A stretch of DNA of 64,000 nucleotides from NCBI RefSeq assembly GCF_018139145.2, contig NC_059471.1, forward strand, positions 88,434,520 through 88,498,519. Direction: 5' to 3'. The stretch comes from Gymnogyps californianus. Lineage: Eukaryota > Chordata > Aves > Accipitriformes > Cathartidae. The notes under the pieces were generated by a model. It did not search any database. It had not been told where the DNA came from and saw only the letters and a list, made by a program, of their open reading frames with translations. Shown in pieces: positions 33,801 to 48,020 of this stretch (its first letter is position 1; the number at the start of each line of letters is the position of its first letter). The position numbers were made by a program, and so were the translations under genes.

Positions 33801-36581
33801 GAGAGGAGGTGGAATGAACCCTGCTGCTTTCCGCTTCCGTGGAGCGGCGTCTCTGCCATTAGGGCCTCCGCACCAGGCTGCGTGGTGGTCCTCTCTCACG
33901 CCAGAACAAAAGTTTCACGCCACAGTAATCGTTGTTTCTGACCCCTCTGTGGCGCTCTCACAGAAAAAATACATACAGGGATTGCACAGGTGGGCAAAAT
34001 TGCCAATGAGTTATAGACATCTTGAGAATTGAAAACTGACATTTTGACATTTTTCACAAACGGGGTTTTTTTTGTGGGTTATGTGGCCCTTACTTTTAGA
34101 AAATTGATGCTAGCATAAAGCATATTATAATAATTATTTGTGAAATAATAATAGCATATTAATGGCATGCAAATTACTGATCTAGGAATCCAGCATGCCC
34201 ATAACGATTCCTGTACTTTTAATGTCAACATTAAAAGCAACTTCTAACTAACAGTCATAAAGCAAATTAATGTTAATAACAGTTTTGATACTAACAGCAA
34301 GTTATCATTATTTTAAAAGTCTTTGCTGTTGCCAAGGCTCAAACTGATTTTTAAAAAGCCACACCACCTGTCAGCTCGCTGTCACTGATGCTCTTCCTAC
34401 AACACTGTGAGGAGATTTCACTCCTCTTGTTCTTAGCAAAGGTCTCTGCGATTGCACCATATTTCCTACTCTGTGGTCAAACACTAACTTCAGAAACAGG
34501 AGGCCACCCACAGCTCCTAAAAGACCTTTGCAGAGCAGCTTTTCTCTAATCGAATTTGGTAAAATGTTTTATTAGCAAAGGGTTTTTAAAAATGCCATCA
34601 GTGTTGCAGTGTTGAGTGGGTAGAGCCAGGGAATGGGATCAAGCCTTTGAAATTCTTTTCCTCTCTCTGCACAGCCAAACTCATCTTGCCTCCTGTGGGT
34701 TTCACATGCTCTGTTAGCATTAGTTTTATTTATTCAGCACCTATGGCCACAGGACCATCCCATATGGGGAACACTTGCCAAGCTCTATGGAGAATAACTT
34801 AGAGATGAAGCTTCGTGTGGATGTGGTCAATGCAGGTAAACCTGGGCCTTTCATCAGAAGAGTTACCCTCTTCCCAAGGAAAATGATACTGTCAATGAAC
34901 AAATTGCTAAATAAGCTATTTGTTTATGTGGCTGGGACCGGTGTTATTCAGAGAACACCTGCCTTTGCATGGGACAGACGTAGCTGTAAGGAGATTTTAA
35001 AGATGCAGTCTCTGTTCTGAAGCCTTCACAGCCTTATCTTAAGCTTTTCTCAACTCAGTGGTAATCAACACGGCAAGTCACAGCAGAGAAAAGGTGAGAA
35101 CACCAGTAAGAGGCAGGTACTATGTGCTTTGGTGGCATTGAGTTGTGACACGGCTGTGATGTGGGCTACTTAATTCAGCAGGGGTCTGTGACTCTTCCTG
35201 AGGGTTTGTTTATAAACAAAAGCTCTGCTGAGATCCTTTCAACAGAAGGTACCTTTCGTGATGGGAAGTTGTTCAGGTATGAACTGATAAGAGTGACCTG
35301 AGAGAACATTATGTGTGTGTTGGCTCTTTAAAAATATTCCAATAGTATCTGCTTCATGCTAGTCCTAAACTGTTTTTTCTGGCTTGCTGCCTCTATTGAC
35401 ATTTTGCCTCAGACTGTAATCCATGAGCAGTTAAAGCTTTGCACAAGCCTCCTGCAAAGGGTTTGCTTTCAAGTGAGGAGGGAGCTGCCTGACTGTCTGC
35501 GCGCCACGGTCTGAAAATGTACCTCTGAAGCATCCTGCTGTTCTGCGAGATTATTTGTCTAGCTCTTACTCTGCTCCCCTTAGTTCACCCTGCACTGCTT
35601 GCTGCTCTCCTCCGTGCTTGCTCACATTTCCTTGAACTGAGCAAAAGCTTCACTTGGAGCTTGCAACTAGAGCAGCACGTCCAAGATGATGCCTGTACTG
35701 GAGGGTCTGGCTGGGGCCTGGGCTTTCACCAAAACACAGCTAAGCTTTGCTACTGGTTTCAATGTAGCAAAGGGAAGTAGTACAAGAAAAGAAAGCTTCT
35801 CAAGGTTTGGCAAGCTATCGGAACTGAAAGATGGGGGCCAGGACTCTTTTGGGGCTCTGAAGCGTCACCAACTCACCACTCAGTGCATGACTTCGGTTTG
35901 AGCAGGTAAGGCCCTGGGGTTTCTCCCCAGAAGGATGCTGTTGCAGACTCTCAACTGCATTTCCAAGGCACCTGGGGACCTTTGGTAAATGGGCTCTGTG
36001 GAGCCAGCACGTACCAAGGAGAGCTTTGAATGTGCTTCAGTTCCACCTGAGCCTTCCCCGCAGTCAGTTAGATGAGCCTGGCCACTCAACATGTAAAATC
36101 ATTTCTTGGAACTTCAAATCGCTAGTTTTTGAAGTTAGAAAATTGTCATCTTCTACTGCTGAGTACAGAGCATGAAGAGAACTACTGAAAAACTTTTCAG
36201 TGGTCCTGGTTCCCTCACCACCTCCAGTGTATAATTCCTCCTGATGTCTGTGTGGTCCCATTTAGTGCTAATGGGAAGAATAGACTGTATTAGCCTGTTT
36301 GCTCGTGTGTTGCTGTTACGCAGCTCTACTGAATGCAGTATTGCATTCAGCATCACACCTTCACAAAAGACAGAAATTATCCCAAAAAAGCCGCAGCCAG
36401 AAGTGGCAAATCCTCCCGCTGCAGTATTGGCATGCGTTATTGGATTCAGCAAGCAGGTTTGGCGTTATCCTACTGTGCTGGCTTTCAAAACAAAGACTGC
36501 AGCAAAAGAATCTGCTCTTGATCTGTGTTACAGAGGAGAAATAAAAACCACTCAGACTTTCTGGGATGGCAGAATACCTAC
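30895..36581 (-). other. PCYT1B: PCYT1B intron 7
   Basis: 5.7-kb intron, GC-rich near exon 8 and AT-rich around 34100-34330, where an octamer ATGCAAAT and several TAAT cores cluster. Overlapping open frames on both strands at 30700-31900 and 32200-33060 have no splice or family support. No repeat recognised. Confidence 0.65.
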
Positions 36582-36770
36582 CCAGGCTCCATCGGGTCCA
36601 AACAGCTCTAAAAAGTTGCCAATAAATTCCCTGGACTTTTCTTCCCATTTCTGAATGAGGTCATGGCTCTTCTCTTCCACCTTGTAAACAAATTCTTTTG
36701 ATTTTTCCTCCACATTCTTGACTTTTTCTTTCATTTTGTCCACTTGGTTTTGAAAGCGGTATTTCTTCTC
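36582..36770 (-). CDS. PCYT1B: PCYT1B exon 7, membrane-binding amphipathic helix (domain M)
   Basis: 189 bp (63 codons, residues 237-299, phase 0 to 0), acceptor TTTTAAAACAG, donor TGG|GTAGGT. It encodes [20 protein letters not shown], the repeated VEEKS motifs ([24 protein letters not shown]) and [11 protein letters not shown]. This is the long amphipathic helix that inserts into phosphatidylcholine-poor membranes and relieves auto-inhibition. Confidence 0.97.
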
Positions 36771-39224
<2,454 letters not shown>

Positions 39225-40907
39225 TTATTCCTAATTCTTTCCTGTTGTTCCTGTGTGAGCTTAGGGAAGGCACTAGGTTGCTACACTGTTCATTTTTCCT
39301 CAAGTCTTCAGAAAGGCTAAAACTTGCCCTCTTCGCAGTATCAGCTGTGATGTGGAAGTTATTAGACTGACAGGGGCTCCCGAGCCAGGAAGGCTACACC
39401 TCACAGTTGTGGCAATTCACTGAGCAGTTCTTTCCATAAGTGTAGCCCTTATTTAATGTTATATAAAGGAGCGGGGGGGGCTGGCTTCCACTCCTGCTAT
39501 TGAAAGGCCATTTGCGGCTCTCCTGTGTATTTCCACTCTCCCCTCCGCTCCTGTGCTGCACCATCTGATGGTCTTTGTTCTGCTGAGTAAAACAGACCAG
39601 CCTCTGGCCTTGGCCAAAGCCAGGAAGTGCCTTCAGGTAAAAGATGCATTACAGTAACTGGAAAACACCCTGGAGGTGCCAGTAGCTGGTAACAGGAAGG
39701 TGAAGCGTAATGGTAGTGTGAACAAACATGGATATACCATGGGGACTGAGGGTATCAGTCTCCATAGCCCCCATTTCATGTCCACCTGGCCATGTCAGTG
39801 GCTGCATAACCACTCTCCCTGCTCCAACAGATCAGTCCCTAAGAGAACTGGCCATTTATTAATACTGCTTGTATTGTCCTCAAGACAGCTGAGGTATATA
39901 TGGCTTTTTAATTGCTCCTCATCAAGACAGCATCACTTGAACTGTTAATGCAAGTCACAAAGGCAATAATAGCAGAGTGCTAGCACACCTTGGTTTAGTA
40001 GTTATTTAGGGCTACAAAACATTACTACTATCACTTATACGTAATTGCAACATCAAGCTGCTGATGAGAGAGAACTGTGAGATAAGACTGGAAATGGTTT
40101 TGCAAAAAAAGTAGTGCTTTGTCTTAAAAGGGTGTTACAGCTACTGGCAAATTAATCCTCACATGCTCACTTGAAGCAGGCAGGCATTGCTAGCTAATTT
40201 CACAGGGTTAGAAAAAGATCTGCAGAAGGAATCAAGAAGCTTAGCAGCTTCTTGTGACTAAATGCTATGTGATATTTTTTTCTTTCTGATCTCTAATTAA
40301 TACTCTGCTGAAAAATAGATTATTTTAATCACGAGCAGGGAGGTTTCCCTGATCGTGCTTTTCAGGCTTGCAGCAGTCACTCAGGAAACTATTCTTGGAA
40401 GCAGTGAAACCCACTCTGAGCCAGAAGCCTTTATAGATAGGAGCTACAAGAATACATGAACAAAATCCAAACCCTACACTTGCTAAGCCAAGAGCGGAAC
40501 TGTTTTCAAGTAGATGCACAAACCCATGTGTGAGAACGTTACCTTTAGTCACTGACTTTGCTTTCATACACTTCATGTGTTGGACTGATTCATGTTTTCC
40601 AAACTAATTGTTCACAGATATGCAGAGGTTTAGTCAGCGCACCGTTACCCAGCTCACCATTGTCCATATGCCCTCCCACCCACTGAAGGGAGCAGGGAAG
40701 TGGGAGCCCATGGGAATCTACACAAGGAGCTCCACAGTTCCCATCTGCTTCTTTGCTCCCCAACAACCTGATGTGTGAAAATGGGAGTACTGGAACTAAG
40801 GAAAATGCACAAATGCATCCACAGCATTGGTCTATTTAAAACAAAACCCCCTAAGAGAAAGGGGAAATTCACTATTGTAATAATGCTGTTCTGGAGTGTT
40901 AGGACTA

Positions 40908-41075
40908 TTACAGTACTAGATCTCAAAACTCTTCACAAATAAGGTAACATTACTCCCTGTTTATACGTAACAAAATTCAGCCATACAAGACTGAAGTCAT
41001 TTCTCCAGCATCTCGCAGTGATAGACACAGGACAGACCACAAGTCCCTGAAGCTCTAAGTCCATATTCCATTCTG
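40908..41075 (+). repeat. Degenerate MIR-like SINE
   Basis: CTAGATCTCAAAACTCTTC, CATTACTCCCTGTTTATAC, GAAGTCATTTCTCCAGCATC and ACCACAAGTCCCTGAAGCTC follow the order of an old amniote CORE-SINE ('atctcaaag..cattatccccattttac..gaagtgacttgcccaagg..aggtctcctga'). The layout is convincing though sequence decay is heavy. Confidence 0.5.
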
Positions 41076-42231
41076 CAAAGTTTGCATTTCTCGTCAGGAC
41101 ATGTGCACACTGCACCCGTGCCCAACAACAGCAGAGAAGGATGTGCCAGGTTTGGGCACTCTCCAGCTCAGTCTGGTAACGATGCAGTGACACCAAGGGC
41201 TCCTGTCATGTTGTCCTGTGCACTCAGCACCTTATAGAAGAAAAGCAAAATAGCTGCCTGTCCAGCACGAATGCTGTATGTCCCTCGGTGACCCGTCCTT
41301 ACCAGAGGTACCTTTGTTTTATTGCCTAGTGAAGTAAGCTGGTGCTGGCTCTGAAACTGTAGAACAGCAGTTCCCAAAGGAGGGTTGTGAGTCTGACACC
41401 ACAGTGAGGTTTACAAGTGGAAAAAGATCAAGAACTGCTGCTATAAAAAGCTTATTCTTTCAGCTCAGGTCAATACATGGTCTACTGCTGTCATTGTATA
41501 GCTTGAGAAGGTCACTTTGCACAACGAATTACCATCAGGCAGATTTGCTCTGGAATTTTTTTAAGCCTCCAGTATACATGTTTATGTAGACCAGGAAGAG
41601 GAGGGATTCGCCAGGGTTCAAAGCACCACCTCCAGGGAGCAGGAGAAGAAAGGTACGATCAGTTCCTCCTCCCGCACTGTTCACTGTGTTAGGATAGCTG
41701 CTGCTGGCAAATAGTGGCTTAACATTATGTCCTCAGATTTAATTCAGCTTCCTTAAACTGAAGAGATACAAACTCCTGATGACTTCAGCATGGTCATGTT
41801 CACTGTAATATGGTAGTCAACCAAACTGCTAAATAGTCATGGCAAATGAATTACTCTGGTACTGATTTAAACCCTCTACCAGTGTAGTGAAAAGAACCCT
41901 CAGTGCAAATCACAAGTGCATCCTAATGACTCCTGAAGGCTGCCTGTGCTTGCCCGTATTCAGGACTGGGCTGTGTCAAGGAGTCATCAGTTTGCAGTTA
42001 TCAACAAACGACTGAAGTTGGCTGGGCTGCTGTGGGAACTAAACTAATTTTCATCCGTTCAAAGCTCTTAGTTGAGCACCTAAAATTGTTTTAAAAACCC
42101 AGATGGGACTCTTTCTTGACAGATCTGAATGGTTTCCTGGGGGTTATGGCAGGAATTCAGCCAAGGACATCCTTTGTGGTTTTACAAAGTGAATCTTTCT
42201 GCTGAGGTCAGCAGTACCTACCGTTCGGGTG

Positions 42232-43383
42232 TGTATTGGGTTTGCGTGGCCAGGTTTTGGTAGCAGGGGGGCTTCAGGGGTGGCTTCTGTGAGAAGCTGC
42301 TAGAAGCTTCCGTTATGTCTGATAGAGCCAATGCCAGCTGGCTCCAAGACGGACCCGCTGCTGGCCAAGGCCGAGCTCATCAGCGATGGTGGTAGCGCCT
42401 CTGGGATAACACATTTAAGAAGGGGAAAAAAATACCCTGCGCAGCAGCAATTGCAGCCGGAGCAGAGAGGAGTGAGAAGATGTGAGAGGAACAACTCCGC
42501 AGACACCAAGGTCAGTGAAGAAGGAGGGGGAGGAGGTGCTCCAGGCGCCGGAGCAGAGATTCCCCTGCAGCCCGTGGTGAAGACCATGGTGAGGCAGGCT
42601 GTCCCCCTGCAGCCCATGGAGGTCCACGGTGGAGCAGATATCCACCTGCAGCCAGTGGAGGACCCCACACCGGAGTAGGTGGAGGCCCTAAGGAGGCTGT
42701 GACCCTGTGGGAAGCCCGTGCTGGAGCAGGTTCCTGGCAGGACCTGTGGCCCCGTGGAGAGAGGAGCCCACGCTGGAGCAGGTTTGCTGGCAGGACTTGT
42801 GACCCCACGGGGGACCCACGCTGGAGCAGTCTGTTCCTGAAGAACTGCACCCCATGGAAGGGACCCACACTGGAACAGTTCATGAAGAACTGTAGCCCTT
42901 GGGAAGGACTCACATTGGAGAAGTTCGTGGAGGACTGTCTCCCGTGGGAGGGACCCCACGCTGGAGCAGGGGAAGAGTGTGAGGAGTCCTCCCCCTGAGG
43001 AGGAAGGAGCGGCAGAAACAACGTGTGATGAACTGACCGCAACCCCCATTCCCCGTCCCCCTGCGCCGCTGGAGGGGGAGGAGGTAGAGAAAAGCGGGAG
43101 TGAAGTTAAGCCCAGGAAGAAGGGAGGGGTGAGGGGAAGGTGTTTTTAAGATTTGGTTTTATTTCTCATTATCCTACTCTGATTTGATTGGTAATAAATA
43201 AAACTAATTTCCCCAAGTCAAGTCTGTTTTGCCCATGATGGTAATTGGTGAATGATCTCTCCCTGTCCTTATCTCAACCCATGAGCCTTTTGTTATATTT
43301 TCTCTCCCCTGTCCAGCTTAGGAAGGGAGTGATAGAGCGGCTTTAGTGGACAGCTGGCATCTAGCCAGGGTCAGCCCACCACA
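42232..43383 (+). mobile_element. Solo LTR of an avian ERVL-like endogenous retrovirus (copy 3, long form)
   Basis: 1152 bp from TGTATTGGGTTTGCGTGG to CAGCCCACCACA, flanked by a perfect 5-bp duplication GGGTG (42227-42231 and 43384-43388). The right end resembles copy 2 (GGAGTGATAGAG, CAGGGTCA.CCCACCACA), but the left two-thirds differ and contain a minisatellite. AATAAATAAAA at about 43193 is a likely LTR poly(A) signal. Long minus-strand open frames here (42300-43049) come from the repeat array. No internal genes remain. Confidence 0.92.
42665..42975 (+). repeat. Minisatellite inside the LTR, six units of 45-52 bp
   Basis: The core CACGCTGGAGCAG recurs with CTGGAG-type starts at 42721, 42773, 42821, 42870, 42915 and 42961. 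Each unit also carries a 'GGACTGT..CCC.TGGGAGGGACCC' segment. A second, older array of about 40-bp units with CCCCTGCAGCCCGTGG-like cores precedes it at about 42560-42660. Confidence 0.85.
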
Positions 43384-43506
43384 GGGTGTAAGAGAACATG
43401 ATATTATCTCTACTGCTTCTCTCCCAGCAGTTGTGGTCAAAAGGCAGTAAAAGAATTTGAGCTGAGGCTGAAAAGGAAGGTGCTAAAAATGTGAAGTTGC
43501 CCTTAC

Positions 43507-43585
43507 CTGCCTCCTTTATGTGTTTGTATACATCATCCGAGCCAGCGGAGGAGTACGGGATGTCATCATGGGCTACAAAGTCAAT
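43507..43585 (-). CDS. PCYT1B: PCYT1B exon 5, catalytic core
   Basis: 79 bp, acceptor TTCACTGGCAG, donor GCAG|GTAAGG. It encodes IDFVAHDDIPYSSAGSDDVY and KHIKEA plus one base of Gly189 (residues 163-188). The sequence is identical in layout to vertebrate CT enzymes. The segment lines the phosphocholine and CTP pocket. Confidence 0.97.
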
Positions 43586-44535
43586 CTGCCAGTGAACAGA
43601 AGAAGAATCACATGCCACCATCACTGAATTTTGGTTCAGTGGGGGTCGTTGTGGAGGATCATCGCTTTTTTTCGACTTCAGCTGACTTGCTTTTGCCATT
43701 CTCATCCTAAAGCCATCACCTAGAATATTGCACTAGATTTAGCCCTACAACCACTGTGTTGTATGATCAATTATGAAAGAACAGAAAGCTTGTCTCCAGA
43801 AGCACTGCCATTAACGCTTCGCTCTGGCTGGCTCTGTGTGATATTCTGTAGAAAACCTAAGACACCCGTTCCTGCTTTTATTGCTACTGGAAGAGCTAAG
43901 TCAAGTGGCAAAGCTTTGGCTGTCAAAACCACGGAGGCAGGATTATTGATTCTGCCTCCTTGGGGCTGTGTGTATATACATGTATACCTAGTACTGTCAT
44001 GCTGTCCTTTCATCACCCAGTGATGTGGCCACTAAAATACATCCTAGCTAATTATGCTTTTGTTAAGATTCATATATATTGCAAGACAGTCAATAGCAGG
44101 TAAGAAATTCTGTCCTGCCTTTTAGAGGACACATGACCTTTATACGTATTTCTGACCAATTATTGCACCTGTTGACATTAATAAGAAACATGCCTTTAAT
44201 TCAAGACTTTAACAGGACTTTAGTCACTACGTGATAACTTTCCTGGTTCATGATCTCCTTTCCTGAAAGTCAATTTGTGCATAATTCTTCAGTGTTATTT
44301 TGCCATTCAAAAATCCCACTACAGATATCATCTCAGCATATTGAGAAAAAAAGGCAAGACAAATATAACATTTTCTGACAAAGATGGAGGCAAGCAATGC
44401 CATGTACCTAATTTCAGCGACTGGAATTAACTGAATTAAATAACTTGCTCCAGCTAATAGAATTTCACAGACTCGCTGTTTATTCTCAACTGTCAGTCTA
44501 CAAAGGGGAAGAGAGGGATAAGGGAAGAAATGTAC
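43586..44535 (-). other. PCYT1B: PCYT1B intron 4
   Basis: 950-bp intron without recognisable features. Confidence 0.75.
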
Positions 44536-44687
44536 CTTATGTTTTTCAAGGAACTCGGGTGTCAGTGTCCAGGGTGCATCTCTGATGACCTCATCCACAT
44601 AACGACAATGTCTGAGGGCTTCATATCGCTCAGTTTCATTCATCACAGTGAAGCCTTTGAATTTATGAGTTAAATCATCACTGCAAA
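44536..44687 (-). CDS. PCYT1B: PCYT1B exon 4, catalytic core
   Basis: 152 bp, acceptor CCATATTTTAG, donor AAG|GTACAT. Two bases complete Val112, then [39 protein letters not shown] and [11 protein letters not shown] follow (to residue 162). RYVDEVI is characteristic of the cytidylyltransferase fold. Confidence 0.97.
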
Positions 44688-47600
44688 CTAAAATATGGAA
44701 GTATCAACAAAATGGCTCCACACTCAGTAGAATTAGCATGACCAGCAGTTGATTATTTCCTGATAATTCCATTAAGCACTTAGTTATTAGCCTAGCTAAT
44801 TTTGGGGTGCTCCAGGGCATCTAAGAGTTCTGCTCAGGGTTGGCAGGTACAACCATAGACTTCTGAGAGATCCTTCCCTTTCTGGAGCTGCAGCCAGAGC
44901 CCAAGTGAGATATTGTAGGACATCTCAGGTGGTACAGTACGCACATGTTGAGGCAACTCAATCCCACCATAAGTGGGGATTTCATGGGCTGTGAAATTTC
45001 AGGGATGATGCCCAATGCTTCAAAAACAATCAGAAAGTGCAGTGTCGGCAATCACAGAGTACTCGCAAACTTCATGTATCACAAAATGGTCAAGGCAGGA
45101 AGGCACCACTGAACATCACCTAATCTAACCCCCCTCCTCACAGCAGGGTCAACTACAGCAGGTTGCTCAGAGCCATGTCCAGTTGAGTTTACAAAGATGG
45201 AAATCCCTCAGCTTCTCTGGGCCTCCTGTTCCCACTTTTTGTTCTTATGTAAACAACGCTCTAAACGATGAATTTGCCAACCAAACTCTAAATCACAGCA
45301 GAACAGTTTCTGACTAAATAAACACTGACGGAAAACACGTCATGGCAGATTTTATAGGAATCTGTCTCTGAGTTTAGCTTTGAGTTCAGCGGGTTTCATA
45401 GAAAGAGAAGTAAGGCTTGTGCCATGTTCAAATGGAAAATCGCAGAAGGAAGCCCCACAGAAAGGACTGGGAGAAGCTGTATGCTCTAGTGGAATGAGCA
45501 GAGTTAAAAGTCCAGAAATCCTGCATCTTTAACTCTGGATGTACCAATACTTTGTCACGTTGCTTTTAAAATGAGAGGAAGCAACACCCATGTTACCAGA
45601 GGACTATGAAAGTTAGGTATTATCTTTCTACCCACGTAACGTTGCGTAAAACACAGTGACCTGTCCCCACAACTGTAACTGTCCAATATTATAGCTACAA
45701 TAGTCATTTGACACCCCACATGGAATAATGTGATACCCGTATGGCTGGGTTGGCGGAGGTTGTCCTTCACCACAGGTCAAACCTGTGCCTTTGGATCTCA
45801 CTTGTCTGTGACACCGGGACAAATAGTAAATGTACTTGACAAATGATAAATGCAACGTTATTAGTGCTGCAGGGAAGTGTGAGAGCAGCCCTACAGCTGC
45901 TGCTTCTTTCTAATTTGAAAACATTAACCTATCAGGCAAGGTGCTGGCAAAGATGCAGTCTTTTTTGAGGTCTAAAATGGATGTTCTTGCTGTGATGGCC
46001 GTTAAGGACCTTTAAAGTAGGAAAAATGTAGGAAGGCTTAGATAGCCCTGGAGTTCGTGCAAAATTCAAAGCCAGATAATAATATACATATGAATTTCAG
46101 CTAGTGAAATGCTACTCTATCCCATTATTGTCATTTTTGATGCCTGCTGACAAGAAATTTAATGGAGATCAAAGCATTTTCAGTAGAAAGATCCCTTCTG
46201 AGATTGTATTTATATTTATTTACAGCCTTTATGTTGTCTTAAAGCTACCCTCTCCTGGAAGAAAGAGTCTACTAAAATTATTGGAAAATAGTAATTTTTG
46301 CTTGAATTCTGTAGAAAGGTTTGATTTTCTTTTTTGATTACTGTTTGTTCAGGTACAGTGCAGACACAGTATCTGTATTTCCTTTTGATTCTGTCATCCT
46401 GCTCTAATGACTGATTTGGGAAGGTATAAATATTTAAAAAAAAAAATCTTAGCTCCAAATAATTGTCTTCACAATGAGAAACAGAAGGGGTTGGTTGTGG
46501 TGCCCACAAAGACACATGACACCAGTGCTTTTGCAGCACAAATTGTATGTGGGTGTGGAAAGGTGCCCATTTTTTAAACACGCTAAGACACAGTGCCTTG
46601 CTGGGAAAAGGTGCTGATGAGTGCTGGCTGCTTTGTCCTTCACTCCAAAAATAAGGGCAAAGTGAAGCTATGCCATGAATTTCAAAGGAGCCAGGCTTTT
46701 GCCCCAGAGCTCCTTCCCTGATCTAGAACACGCCCCACTCCTTTAAAAGCAACAACAAAACCTACATAACTTGCATTTTTTTTAAACCTCACAGTCTTGC
46801 ACCTCCACTTGCTTCTTCTGCAAGCTATCATCTGGCTCAGCAGGAAAACAAGAGAGTCCTAAATGTTTCCTTCATAGCAAAGGGATGTCTCCTTTCCCTC
46901 CCAGGAAGATCAATGGGAATTGCCACAATTCATAAACTTAAGAGTAAAACCGAAAAGTGTGTTTATAGGGAGATTTTGCTTTTCCTCTATGTTGTGTCTT
47001 TTTTTCCCCCCTTTCAACTGATTTGGGACAAAGATGCAAAATAATGCATCTTATAAAGTGTCTGAAGGTTGCATTAACATTCGCTTTATCATCACTGCTG
47101 TAAGCATTTGAGCGGCTGAAGGTTGCTGTGAAACGTTTATGCGAGGTATATCTCAACCCCAAAGGTGCAGGGAAACTGGAACCGAAATGCGTGTTTATGA
47201 GGCCTCACGGAAGTAGGGCTGGCACAGCCAGCTAGGCAGGAAAGAGCCACCCTCTGGTGACTCCTCAGGCACGTACCAACTGCTGAACAGCTGTTAGCCA
47301 GCCGCACAGCAAAAAAAAAAAAGAAGATATTCATAGCAAAAAAAAATTATAAGAAAGTAACCTGCCCGGGGACACTTGTGAGCGGAAAACTATGTTCAAA
47401 TCATGACCTAAATTTGGGTCTCCAATGGTAACAGGCCGAATTTAGCTTCTCTGCTGATATTGAAGGCTGGGTCTGCACACACAGTACTGACCTGGCAGCC
47501 AGGGGCCGTGGGCTGTGCCTGGCTGGTGGAGGGACTGAGGAGCCAGAAATAAATGAGTGGTTGATCTCATTCACTCATCTCCATCTTTGAACAATTTTGA

Positions 47601-47903
47601 GCAAATAACTCAAAAAGGTAAATTATGCAGATGGAGCTATTCTAAGCTCAGAGTCATGCAGGCACCTGCTTTAACTAGAATGGGAATTGTGCCTGTGCTG
47701 CTGAGGGCAGAATTTGACTTTTACTTTAATTGATGCAATTGTAAGACATAATTTAAGGCAAATCGCCTATAGAAAGCCCCCAGAGTGAAAGCAGCATTCA
47801 AAGTCATAGTGTATAAACAGCTGGGGGTGCAAGCATGGCAATAACTTTCTGATACTGAAGCACAGCAGCAAAAATCCAGCGCAATAAATAACTCTGATCT
47901 TAC
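44688..47903 (-). other. PCYT1B: PCYT1B intron 3
   Basis: 3.2-kb intron holding a CR1 fragment (45071-45242). No further gene or repeat recognised. Confidence 0.75.
45071..45242 (-). mobile_element. CR1 LINE fragment, minus orientation
   Basis: ATCACAAAATGGTCAAGG, ATCACCTAATCTAACCCCCC, CAGCAGGTTGCTCAGAGCC and CTCTGGGCCTCCTGTTCCC follow the order of the complement of a CR1 3' region. The 3' end is on the left and the fragment is truncated to about 170 bp. Confidence 0.82.
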
Positions 47904-48020
47904 CTCCTACTAATAAGTAGCTATTTGGGAATAGAGTTTTGGCTTGCATAAGAGCTCTAGCATGGCCAGAGTGGAAGAGGTCAAATATCCCATCTGCATA
48001 GACTCTGACAGGTCTGTCAA
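47904..48020 (-). CDS. PCYT1B: PCYT1B exon 3, HSGH catalytic motif
   Basis: 117 bp, acceptor TTCTCCACAG, donor GGAG|GTAAGA. Two bases complete Val73; it then encodes [20 protein letters not shown] and [22 protein letters not shown] (residues 89-92) is the HxGH nucleotidyltransferase motif that binds the CTP phosphates. Confidence 0.97.

Noticed and set aside
36244..36654. 136-codon + strand open frame
   Set aside because: Its right part is antisense to the confirmed PCYT1B exon 7; no independent support.
42300..43049. 249-codon minus-strand open frame
   Set aside because: Falls wholly in the solo LTR, and its repetitive translation follows the minisatellite units.
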